Source: an uncultured Oscillospiraceae bacterium (GTDB lineage Bacteria > Bacillota_A > Clostridia > Oscillospirales > Oscillospiraceae). From it: DNA of 5,092 bases. Position numbers and translations under genes: made by a program. Positions 1-5,092 of the stretch are shown here, piece after piece. The notes beneath the pieces were generated by a model, which was given only the letters and a program-made list of their open reading frames with translations, ran no database searches and was not told the DNA's origin. Each line of letters begins with the position of its first letter. Positions within the stretch are counted from its first letter, which is position 1. The stretch covers positions 1 to 5,092 of the forward strand of contig CAAFFR010000082.1 in assembly GCA_900762245.1 (NCBI GenBank), written 5' to 3'.

Positions 1-66
1 GACATCTACGACGACAAATTCCTGATCCTTGGCGACGGAAATCTGAAGTACAAACCACCTGCCTGA
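1..66 (+). CDS. C-terminal fragment of an unidentified gene, cut by the window edge
   Basis: Frame 1 is open from the first base and ends at a TGA at 64-66, giving 21 residues that include IYDDKFLI and end KYKPPA. The stop is followed about 50 bases later by a strong rho-independent terminator, which is what the end of a real gene should look like. The short run of alternating hydrophobic and charged residues with a Y-D-D pair resembles the final beta strand of clostridial large serine recombinases, which often end with a motif such as I/V-Y/F-D-D-x-hydrophobic. That resemblance is weak and from memory. Too little is present to assign a function, and a chance open frame at the edge is possible: frame 3 is also open, to about 110. 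Confidence 0.4.
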   Translation, partial: DIYDDKFLILGDGNLKYKPPA

Positions 67-113
67 TTCCTGTGTCTCATTGTTCAGAATTGTTTATTTC
101 AAAGCAATAACGC

Positions 114-161
114 AAACAAGGGAGAACGTAATGCCTCGCATTATGGTCTCCCCTGTTTTTT
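114..161 (+). terminator. Rho-independent terminator, probably partly bidirectional
   Basis: The arms are AAACA 114-118 with TGTTT 154-158, GGGAGA 120-125 with TCTCCC 147-152, and TAATGC 129-134 with GCATTA 138-143, closed by a three-base CTC loop (135-137). Two small internal mismatches interrupt the stem. A T run (156-161) follows directly, as expected for a plus-strand intrinsic terminator. It most likely ends the gene whose tail lies at 1-66. Read on the minus strand the same stem is followed by TTGTTT, a weaker U tract, so it may also stop transcription from the convergent gene at 216-680. Confidence 0.85.
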
Positions 162-167
162 GTACCC

Positions 168-199
168 GCCCAGATGTCTGCTGCCGCAGGCATCTGGGC
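168..199. repeat. Perfect-type 14-bp inverted repeat (stem-loop) between convergent genes
   Basis: The arms are 168-181 and 186-199, with outer 9-bp arms GCCCAGATG and CATCTGGGC, inner arms CTGC and GCAG, one G-T wobble (177/190) and a TGCC loop at 182-185. It lies 17 bases beyond the stop codon of the minus-strand gene at 216-680. On the plus strand it is followed by the T-rich stretch TTCTCTT. On the minus strand it is followed by GGGTAC and no U run, so it is not a textbook terminator for that gene by itself. It may act with the hairpin at 114-161 as a tandem transcription barrier, or protect a 3' end. Confidence 0.7.
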
Positions 200-215
200 T
201 TCTCTTATATGTATC

Positions 216-680
216 TTACCGTTCTAACATTTGGGTGGCCGTCTGGATAAAATCATGTGGATCATCCAGGCAGGTAATTGACAGCAAACCAAAGTCAAAC
301 AGATGCTCTTTGTAGTTCTCAACGATATAGGAATCCTTATCGGGGTCAGGCTGGAGAATGGTATGTCCCTCCGCTTCCAGCTTCGCCTTCTGCGTATCCT
401 TTCCGCACACACTCAGCAAATGTCCCCGCTGGGACACAAGCCGCCAATACGGATACTTCTCCTCCAGCATATCCTTTACAGCTGTTGGACACCGTTCCAT
501 CTCTAAGCCGGATTTCCCATATGCTGCCGCAAGGCATTCCATCAACGCCTTTTCCGTTGCGATCTGTCCGAAAGGGATCTCGCAGGCCAGCATGATCACA
601 GCATGATAGGGATACTGGTACCGGCCCGCCATCTTAACCAACGCAGGTAATACGACCTGTTTTCTATGTGTATGCTCCAT
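216..680 (-). CDS. Alkyltransferase-like (MGMT-fold) DNA-binding protein without catalytic Cys
   Basis: The 154-residue product resembles the C-terminal domain of O6-alkylguanine-DNA alkyltransferases. IPFGQIAT (35-42) matches the family's IPxGxVxT stretch before the winged helix. PYWRLVSQRGHL (77-88) occupies the place of the PCHRVVxxxGxL active-site stretch, and KLEAEGHTI (100-108) matches the LLxxEGV segment. The Cys that accepts the alkyl group is replaced by Tyr78 in PYWR, so suicidal repair activity is not expected. Known alkyltransferase-like proteins instead carry Trp at this site; they bind alkylated bases and flag them for nucleotide excision repair. Such a role here is inference, and plain DNA binding or regulation is possible. 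The C-terminal tail (about 109-154, with PDPDKDSYIVENYKEHLFDF) is not part of the usual family core. No signal peptide or membrane segment is seen, so it is probably cytoplasmic. The ATG at 680 is supported by GGAGG at 687-691 with a six-base spacer and by a strong promoter upstream. It is transcribed divergently from the recombinase operon. Confidence 0.7.
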   Translation of the reverse strand: MEHTHRKQVVLPALVKMAGRYQYPYHAVIMLACEIPFGQIATEKALMECLAAAYGKSGLEMERCPTAVKDMLEEKYPYWRLVSQRGHLLSVCGKDTQKAKLEAEGHTILQPDPDKDSYIVENYKEHLFDFGLLSITCLDDPHDFIQTATQMLER

Positions 681-686
681 AGGCAG

Positions 687-691
687 CCTCC
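687..691 (-). promoter_or_regulatory. Ribosome binding site of the alkyltransferase-like gene
   Basis: On the minus strand GGAGG sits six bases upstream of the ATG at 680, with CTGCCT between. It fixes the start of the 154-residue protein. Confidence 0.85.
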
Positions 692-722
692 AAGTGAAGT
701 AATGTGTCAGGTTGATAGATAC

Positions 723-751
723 ATTATAATTCTCCCCTAATTTGCCGTCAA
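723..751 (-). promoter_or_regulatory. Sigma-A/sigma-70 type promoter of the alkyltransferase-like gene
   Basis: Read on the minus strand, TTGACG (751-746) is a one-mismatch -35 and TATAAT (728-723) is a perfect -10, separated by exactly 17 bases (729-745). The predicted start point is near 716, leaving an untranslated leader of about 35 bases. This is close to consensus, so the gene should be well expressed unless repressed. The direct repeats at 763-792 lie just upstream of the -35. Confidence 0.85.
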
Positions 752-762
752 CACTTTACGTG

Positions 763-792
763 AAATCATAACCGCAAACCGCAAAATCATAA
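763..792. repeat. Phased 9-bp direct repeats enclosing a tandem 7-bp repeat
   Basis: AAATCATAA occurs at 763-771 and again at 784-792, offset by 21 bp, or two helical turns. Between and overlapping them, CCGCAAA is repeated in tandem at 772-778 and 779-785. The block lies 12 bp upstream of the -35 of the minus-strand promoter and about 170 bp upstream of the recombinase operon. Same-face direct repeats at this place are what a binding site for a regulator would look like. A recombinase or excisionase binding site is an alternative. No binding protein can be named. Confidence 0.55.
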
Positions 793-831
793 TCATTACC
801 ATGACTTTTCCGCCACGATCCTTAGATTGTA

Positions 832-861
832 ATAAGCTTCGCATTCGGCATTGTGGCTTAT
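832..861. repeat. Short inverted repeat, ATAAGC / GCTTAT
   Basis: ATAAGC (832-837) and GCTTAT (856-861) are inverted copies separated by 18 bases in the divergent intergenic region. It could be an operator half-site pair or chance. No T run follows it. Confidence 0.3.
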
Positions 862-871
862 ACATACAAAT

Positions 872-900
872 TGGAATCCACTTTCTCATTGAATATTCCA
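872..900. repeat. Short inverted repeat, TGGAAT / ATTCCA
   Basis: TGGAAT (872-877) and ATTCCA (895-900) are inverted copies separated by 17 bases, about 65 bp upstream of the recombinase start codon. The centre-to-centre distance (23 bp) is nearly the same as in the inverted repeat just upstream (24 bp). It may be a regulatory or recombinase-binding site. Six-base arms alone are weak evidence. Confidence 0.3.
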
Positions 901-922
901 GGATAGCTATTGCTGACAGAAT

Positions 923-936
923 GCAGTATAGTCTGC
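923..936. repeat. Small palindrome GCAG-TATAGT-CTGC just upstream of the recombinase operon
   Basis: GCAG (923-926) and CTGC (933-936) flank TATAGT (927-932), a one-mismatch -10 hexamer, 15 bases before the SD of the first recombinase gene. If TATAGT is the -10 of the operon promoter, the palindrome would overlap it as an operator. No good -35 stands at 16-18 bp, so such a promoter would need an activator or be weak. Confidence 0.3.
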
Positions 937-951
937 TTAATAAAAACAGAT

Positions 952-957
952 AGGAGG
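952..957 (+). promoter_or_regulatory. Ribosome binding site of the first recombinase
   Basis: A full AGGAGG lies seven bases upstream of the ATG at 965 (spacer AAACACC), supporting that start over later in-frame Met codons. Confidence 0.85.
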
Positions 958-964
958 AAACACC

Positions 965-2509
965 ATGCCGGTCGTGCAAAGAATCGATCCGATGAGCAAT
1001 CCCCATATGGGCAAGAGACTAAGGACCTGTGCCTACTGCCGTGTCTCCTCCAACTCTGCTGACCAGCTCAACTCCTATGCCACTCAGGTGCGACACTACA
1101 CCAAGGCCATCCAGTCCCGTTCGGATTGGGAGTTCGTGGATATCTTCGCTGACGAGGGTATCACCGGAACAAGAGCGGACAAGCGGACGGAATTCCAGAG
1201 AATGATCCATCTGTGCAACCACAAGCGGATCGACCTGATCATTACCAAGTCCGTCTCCCGCTTCGCCAGAAATGTCCCGGAGTGTCTGGACTATGCCCGA
1301 ATGCTCCGCAGACAGGGTATCGGCATCATCTTCGAGGAAAACGGCATCAACACCCTCCGCATGAGCGACGAGCTGATGCTCTCCACCTTCAGTGCCATCG
1401 CACAGGAAGAATCCATGGCGATCTCCCAGCGGCTGAAGCACATGAACCGTGAACGGATGAAGCGCGGCGAGTATGTAGCAGGAACCTCCCCCTACGGCTA
1501 CCGCTACCAGGACAAGCAGCTCGTCATCTACGAGCCGGAAGCTGAAACCGTCCGCTGGATCTTCAACGCCTATCTCTCCGGCTGGTCTCTGGCTGAGATC
1601 GTCCGTGACCTCCGCCAGCGCCACATCCCCAAGAAGAATGGCGATGACAAGTGGCATACTCTGACCGTCCAGTACATCCTCACCAATGAGAAGTATGTGG
1701 GCGACACCCTCTTCCAGAAAACCTTCAAGACTGACACGCTCCCGTTCACCAAGCATAAGAACAACGGTGAGCTTGACCAATACTATGCATCTGAAAGCCA
1801 CGAAGCCATCATCAGCCGGGAGGATTTTCTGGCTGCGGCTGCACTCATGGCTGAGAAATCTGAATACTACGGCAGACAACGCCCCAGCACCCCATACCCG
1901 CTGACGAAGAAGATCCGATGCAGCCGGTGTGGGGCTTTTTATATCCGCAGAACCGGCAAGGACTACACCATATGGTCTTGCCACAACCATGTGAGAAGCA
2001 AAGAGCTGTGCGACTCCAAACGGTACAGCGAAACGCAGATCTACGGAGCATTCATGAGGATGTTCAACAAGCTCTACTACAACAGTAAGCCCATCCTCCG
2101 AAATACTCTGTATCAGCTCGACTTCGTCATGACCTATAAAAGAAAGAATAACCAACAGGCCATGGAGCTGAATCACAGCATTCTCCAGCTGCTGGAGAAA
2201 AAGCACATGCTCGAACAGCTTCGGAGCAAGGGCTACCTGCCCGACAGCCTGTTCCTCAGTCAGTGCCGTGACATCGACAAACAGCTCCAGTCCCTACGGA
2301 CGGAGAGAGAGTTCCTCTTCGATACCCAGCTTGAAGCTACCTATGGAGAGGTCAAACGGCTGTCATCCATCGTGGAGGACTATGGTCAGGAGATGACCAT
2401 CTTCGACGAGGACGTCTTCGATGCCATCATAAAATGCATTACCATCACCCCGGACGGGATCATAGAGTTCACGCTGATGGGTGATCTTCACTTCTCCGAA
2501 AGGTTATGA
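965..2509 (+). CDS. Large serine recombinase (Rec1), complete, first of triplet
   Basis: This 514-residue protein is a site-specific DNA recombinase of the large serine (resolvase/invertase) family, which cuts both strands through a covalent 5'-phosphoserine link and rotates them to integrate or excise an element. The N-terminal resolvase domain spans about 20-165: YCRVSS carries the predicted nucleophile Ser28 with Arg26, GTRADKRTEF carries Arg70 and Arg74, and KSVSRFARN carries Arg99 and Arg102. The recombinase DNA-binding domain (about 173-290) begins at SPYGYRY and includes ILTNEKYVGD. A zinc ribbon uses Cys319, Cys322, Cys339 and Cys349. A charged helical stretch (about 395-450) is probably the coiled coil that controls synapsis in this family. 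The length is usual for the family and all catalytic residues are present, so it should be active. It ends four bases before the Rec2 ATG, indicating one operon. The closest relative in view is Rec3, which shares FVDIxADEGIxGTRADKR. Confidence 0.95.
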   Translation: MPVVQRIDPMSNPHMGKRLRTCAYCRVSSNSADQLNSYATQVRHYTKAIQSRSDWEFVDIFADEGITGTRADKRTEFQRMIHLCNHKRIDLIITKSVSRFARNVPECLDYARMLRRQGIGIIFEENGINTLRMSDELMLSTFSAIAQEESMAISQRLKHMNRERMKRGEYVAGTSPYGYRYQDKQLVIYEPEAETVRWIFNAYLSGWSLAEIVRDLRQRHIPKKNGDDKWHTLTVQYILTNEKYVGDTLFQKTFKTDTLPFTKHKNNGELDQYYASESHEAIISREDFLAAAALMAEKSEYYGRQRPSTPYPLTKKIRCSRCGAFYIRRTGKDYTIWSCHNHVRSKELCDSKRYSETQIYGAFMRMFNKLYYNSKPILRNTLYQLDFVMTYKRKNNQQAMELNHSILQLLEKKHMLEQLRSKGYLPDSLFLSQCRDIDKQLQSLRTEREFLFDTQLEATYGEVKRLSSIVEDYGQEMTIFDEDVFDAIIKCITITPDGIIEFTLMGDLHFSERL

Positions 2510-2513
2510 GCCT

Positions 2514-3371
2514 ATGAAAAAGAAACGAGCCCTCCCATACGGATACACCATCAAAAACGGCAGGCTGATCATCGACTCCACAGAAGCGGCTACCATCCAG
2601 CAGATATTCACCGAATATCAGAATGGCGCCACTATGTCGGAGCTGGCGGCCATGATGACACGGCTCCAAGTCCCCTACTGTGAGAAGCGAGTGGAATGGA
2701 ACAAGAACATCATCGCCAGGATGCTCGCCAACCCCCGGTATGCGGGTGCCGATGGATTCGACCCCATCATTGATATGGATGTATTCAAAGAGGTCAGCCG
2801 CTCAAAGTCAGACCGCACCAAACGAGCCATCATCGAGGATCACAGTGCTATCAGCATCATCCGGGCCAGAATCCTCTGCGGCGAGTGCGAAGCACGGATG
2901 GTTCGCTTCTACGAAAAACGGAATCGGATTCCAGTCTATTGGCGGTGCGACTGCCCTGACTGCCGGTCCCGCATCACTTTGGCTGACGAGATCCTCGAAA
3001 GCAGGATCGTCGACCAAATGAACCTCATAATCGATAATCCCCATCTGCTGGAAGATGCAGATGCCTACACCATGGATGACCAGGAAGTCCAGCAACGGTC
3101 AAAAGCAACTGCTGAACTGAGTCGTATGTGCGACACTGGTCACTACTCCGACGAACAGCTCCTGACCATCATTCTCGAAAATGCCCAAAAGCGATATGCG
3201 CTCTGCCCCGAAAACCAGGGTAATACCCTTACGGCGGTATGCCTTGCCTACAGCGATGCAGCGCCATCTGAAGAACTGGACACAGAACTGTTCCTCAAAA
3301 CTGTAAGCAACATTCTGCTGCACCCCAACGGAAGCATCCAGCTCCGGCTGGTCAGCGGAAAAACCATCTAA
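2514..3371 (+). CDS. Recombinase-like DNA-binding protein without catalytic domain (Rec2)
   Basis: This 285-residue protein matches the downstream half of large serine recombinases only. It opens with ALPYGYTIKNGRL, the first strand of the recombinase DNA-binding domain (about 6-105), and continues through IIARMLANPRYAG, equivalent to ILTNEKYVGD in Rec1. A zinc ribbon follows with Cys122, Cys125, Cys145 and Cys150 (an additional Cys147 is nearby). The C-terminal part (about 155-285) is shorter than in Rec1 and Rec3 and has less obvious coiled coil. No YxRVS serine motif or resolvase domain exists, and the four-base gap to Rec1 leaves no remnant of one. It cannot cut DNA by the family mechanism. 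It probably binds attachment sites as an accessory partner of Rec1 and Rec3 (inference). The ATG at 2514 is preferred: an upstream GTG at 2481 in the same frame lies inside Rec1 and would add 11 residues unlike the family, while GAAAGG at 2498-2503 can serve the ATG. Translation is probably coupled to Rec1. Confidence 0.9.
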   Translation: MKKKRALPYGYTIKNGRLIIDSTEAATIQQIFTEYQNGATMSELAAMMTRLQVPYCEKRVEWNKNIIARMLANPRYAGADGFDPIIDMDVFKEVSRSKSDRTKRAIIEDHSAISIIRARILCGECEARMVRFYEKRNRIPVYWRCDCPDCRSRITLADEILESRIVDQMNLIIDNPHLLEDADAYTMDDQEVQQRSKATAELSRMCDTGHYSDEQLLTIILENAQKRYALCPENQGNTLTAVCLAYSDAAPSEELDTELFLKTVSNILLHPNGSIQLRLVSGKTI

Positions 3372-3372
3372 C

Positions 3373-3379
3373 GAGGTGA
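3373..3379 (+). promoter_or_regulatory. Ribosome binding site that fixes the Rec3 start
   Basis: GAGGTGA is a strong SD five bases before the ATG at 3385. The earlier in-frame GTG at 3376 is part of this SD itself, so it is unlikely to be the initiation codon. The site begins two bases after the Rec2 stop codon. Confidence 0.85.
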
Positions 3380-3384
3380 CTCAA

Positions 3385-5025
3385 ATGCAAGTGACCATCA
3401 TCCCTAAGAAAACGGTATCCCTGATACCCCCTCCCGCCAGGAAAGGCCCTGACCGCAGTAAATACGACCAGCTCCGGGTCGCCCCCTACTGCCGAGTCTC
3501 CACTGACTCTGAAGAACAGCTCACCAGCTACACCATGCAGAAGCGGGTGTACACGGAGATGATCATGAGCAAGCCCGAATGGCAGTTCGTGGACATCTAT
3601 GCCGATGAGGGCATCTCTGGTACCAGAGCGGATAAGCGTGACGAGTTCCAGCGGATGATCCGGGATTGCAGGCACGGCAAAATTGATTACATCATCACAA
3701 AGTCCGTCTCCCGATTCGCCAGAAATACTGCGGAATGCATCGAGTTCGTCCGCCAGCTCAAGCTGATGGGTATTGGCGTCATCTTTGAGGAACAGAATAT
3801 CGACACCCTCAAGTGTGACAGTGAGCTGCTGATGACGATCCACGCAGGCTTCGCTCAGGCAGAAAGTGAAAGCATGAGCCGAAACATCACATGGAGCTAC
3901 CGCAAGCGGTTCGAAAACGGTGATGTGGTATTCAACTTCAGCAAACTGCTTGGATACCGCAAGGGAGCAGATGGACAGCCTGAGATCATCCCGGAAGAAG
4001 CAGAGATTGTCCGAAACATCTTCGATATGTTCCTGTCTGGAATGACTCTCCGGGAAATCGCTGACTGCCTCAAAGCCGAGGGTATCCTCACCAAATCCGG
4101 CAAGACCACTTGGTCCATCGCATCTATCCAGAACATTCTCAAGAACGAAAAATACTGCGGCGACGCCATCACTCAGAAAACCGTCACCATCGACTGTATC
4201 TCCAAGACCCGAAAGAAGAACACCGGAGAAGCACCCATGTACTACATCCGAGACAACCATATAGCCATCATCGACCGCAAGACCTTCAATAAAGCCCAGA
4301 CGGAGATGGCACGGCGCACCAGCAAGCGCAGCCCCTCCGACAAATCCTCCGTCACCGGACAAGGCCGCCACTCCCGGTATGCGCTCTCTGATGTGATGCA
4401 CTGCGGAGAATGCGGCACGAAATACCGCCGAACCATCTGGTGCGTCAAGGGTGAGAAAGTCCCCGTCTGGCGGTGCTGTAACCGCCTGGACCACGGAAAG
4501 CAGTTCTGCAAGGAATCACCCACCATCAAAGAATCCGACCTGCACGCAGCCATTGTGAGGGCAATGAGCAAGTTCGGTGGCGATGACTACGAAAGCTTCT
4601 ATGCCATCATGCTGAGCTCCATCGGTGATGCCATCGGCATGAACGAGGCCAGTGATGAAGCCGACCTGCTGGTACGGCAAATCAGTATACTCAACCAGGA
4701 GATGATGGAGCTGGTCGATGTGACCCTGAAAGCAGACCTCTCGTTGGAAGAAAACGAGCAAAGTTTCAAAGACCTCTCCGACCAGATCTCCCAGCTCACG
4801 GAACGGCTGGAAGCAGTCCGTCAGTCCGGAAAAACGGATGCGGAACGCCTTGAACAGGCTGCAGAGCTGGAGCGAAGCATCGAAAGTCTCAGAAACTGCT
4901 GCTGTGAGTATAACGATAACGCCGTCCGCCAGATGATCGAATGCATCAAAGTCTATCCCGGCGGTAAGCTCGACATCATTTTTAACGGTGGCTACACAAT
5001 CGTCGAGCAGATCAATCTTAAGTAA
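3385..5025 (+). CDS. Large serine recombinase (Rec3), complete, third of triplet
   Basis: This 546-residue large serine recombinase has all family domains. A 30-residue N-terminal extension rich in Lys and Pro precedes the resolvase domain (about 31-175): YCRVST with predicted nucleophile Ser39 and Arg37, GTRADKRDEF with Arg81 and Arg85, and KSVSRFARN with Arg110 and Arg113. The DNA-binding recombinase domain (about 185-310) includes LLGYRKG and ILKNEKYCGD. A zinc ribbon uses Cys340, Cys343, Cys364 or Cys365, and Cys375. A long charged helical region (about 425-505), probably a coiled coil, lies before the C-terminal strands VYPGGKLDIIF. It is clearly paralogous to Rec1, but the two differ widely outside the catalytic core, so each may recognise a different half-site or att site. 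That would be comparable to the paired CcrA/CcrB recombinases of SCCmec (analogy, not homology shown here). It starts 13 bases after the Rec2 stop, making a three-gene operon. The ATG is chosen from the SD at 3373-3379. Confidence 0.95.
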   Translation: MQVTIIPKKTVSLIPPPARKGPDRSKYDQLRVAPYCRVSTDSEEQLTSYTMQKRVYTEMIMSKPEWQFVDIYADEGISGTRADKRDEFQRMIRDCRHGKIDYIITKSVSRFARNTAECIEFVRQLKLMGIGVIFEEQNIDTLKCDSELLMTIHAGFAQAESESMSRNITWSYRKRFENGDVVFNFSKLLGYRKGADGQPEIIPEEAEIVRNIFDMFLSGMTLREIADCLKAEGILTKSGKTTWSIASIQNILKNEKYCGDAITQKTVTIDCISKTRKKNTGEAPMYYIRDNHIAIIDRKTFNKAQTEMARRTSKRSPSDKSSVTGQGRHSRYALSDVMHCGECGTKYRRTIWCVKGEKVPVWRCCNRLDHGKQFCKESPTIKESDLHAAIVRAMSKFGGDDYESFYAIMLSSIGDAIGMNEASDEADLLVRQISILNQEMMELVDVTLKADLSLEENEQSFKDLSDQISQLTERLEAVRQSGKTDAERLEQAAELERSIESLRNCCCEYNDNAVRQMIECIKVYPGGKLDIIFNGGYTIVEQINLK

Positions 5026-5040
5026 CCATTCAATACGAAA

Positions 5041-5059
5041 CTGAAAGGAACCATTTCAG
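5041..5059 (+). repeat. Small hairpin after Rec3, possibly a truncated terminator
   Basis: CTGAAA (5041-5046) and TTTCAG (5054-5059) form a perfect six-base stem with a seven-base loop, 15 bases after the Rec3 stop. A terminator would need a T run next, but the following base is at the adapter junction, so this cannot be judged. AACCATT also occurs twice here (5024-5030 and 5049-5055). Confidence 0.45.
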
Positions 5060-5060
5060 A

Positions 5061-5092
5061 AGATCGGAAGAGCGGTTCAGCAGGAATGCCGA
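5061..5092. other. Illumina paired-end adapter (sequencing artefact)
   Basis: The last 32 bases begin AGATCGGAAGAGC, the start common to Illumina TruSeq-type adapters, and continue AGCAGGAATGCCGA, matching the 3' paired-end adapter as I know it without a mismatch. This is not biological sequence. It shows that the window ends at the edge of an assembled contig whose reads were not fully trimmed. Base 5061 (A) could be either genomic or the ligation A. Confidence 0.97.

Noticed and set aside
913..941. Promoter for the recombinase operon: CTGACA, 17 bases, CTTAAT
   Set aside because: The -35 is fair, but the -10 lacks the key A at position two; too weak to list as a promoter, although an activated promoter here is possible.
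737..1006. Minus-strand open frame of 89 codons in the divergent intergenic region
   Set aside because: It overlaps the start and SD of Rec1 and the promoter of the minus-strand gene, shows no SD of its own, and its product has no recognisable pattern.
1247..1273. Ser in place of the resolvase Asp before the first catalytic Arg (KSVSRFARN)
   Set aside because: This substitution is common in large serine recombinases of Bacillota and occurs in both Rec1 and Rec3, so it is not a defect.
1019..2206. Long minus-strand open frame (395 codons) opposite rec1
   Set aside because: It is the antisense shadow of the strongly supported Rec1 coding sequence; composition is that of a reverse-complement frame and no SD or domain is visible.
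2481..2513. GTG start at 2481 for Rec2, overlapping rec1
   Set aside because: The extra 11 residues do not fit the family, no SD stands before the GTG, and the ATG at 2514 begins directly at the conserved domain.
3376..3384. GTG start at 3376 for Rec3
   Set aside because: The GTG lies inside the GAGGTGA Shine-Dalgarno sequence that serves the ATG at 3385.
3352..4494. Long minus-strand open frame (380 codons) opposite rec3
   Set aside because: It is the antisense shadow of Rec3 and is similar in style to the shadow opposite rec1, as expected from paralogous sense genes.
1..5092. CRISPR array, tRNA or rRNA genes
   Set aside because: No regularly spaced repeat of suitable length, cloverleaf or conserved rRNA stretch was seen by eye on either strand.

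Overview
The window looks like accessory DNA from a Bacillota (Clostridia-type) bacterium, probably a gut anaerobe. The grounds are strong AGGAGG-type ribosome binding sites, a sigma-A promoter close to consensus, and large serine recombinases of the clostridial mobile-element type. The last 32 bases (5061-5092) match the Illumina paired-end sequencing adapter. The window therefore ends at an untrimmed assembly edge, and biological sequence stops at about 5060.

Layout: (1) Positions 1-66 hold the last 21 codons of a plus-strand gene cut by the left edge. (2) Positions 67-215 hold two strong stem-loops between convergent genes; the first, followed by a T run, is a good rho-independent terminator. 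(3) A minus-strand gene (216-680) encodes a 154-residue protein resembling the DNA-binding domain of O6-alkylguanine-DNA alkyltransferases. It lacks the catalytic Cys, so it resembles an alkyltransferase-like protein. It has its own promoter (TTGACG-17-TATAAT) and SD. (4) A 284-base divergent intergenic region (681-964) carries that promoter, a 9-bp direct repeat spaced 21 bp, a tandem 7-bp repeat and several small inverted repeats. (5) Positions 965-5025 are a tight three-gene, plus-strand operon of serine-recombinase-family proteins. Rec1 (514 aa) and Rec3 (546 aa) are complete, with a resolvase catalytic domain, recombinase DNA-binding domain, zinc ribbon and coiled coil. Rec2 (285 aa), between them, has only the DNA-binding and zinc-ribbon parts and no catalytic domain. 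(6) Positions 5026-5060 hold a small hairpin that may be the start of a terminator, cut off by the adapter.

Interpretation: three adjacent serine recombinases, the middle one without a catalytic domain, form the integration/excision module of an integrative and conjugative or mobilizable element. Recombinase triplets of this sort are known from ICEs of streptococci and clostridia. The short gaps suggest co-translation and probably a hetero-oligomeric complex, with Rec2 as a DNA-binding accessory subunit (inference). The divergent alkyltransferase-like gene is either element cargo or the neighbouring gene at the element boundary. No attachment site, relaxase or conjugation gene is visible. The most unusual points are the catalytic-domain-less Rec2, the divergent control region with helically phased direct repeats, and the alkyltransferase-like protein.
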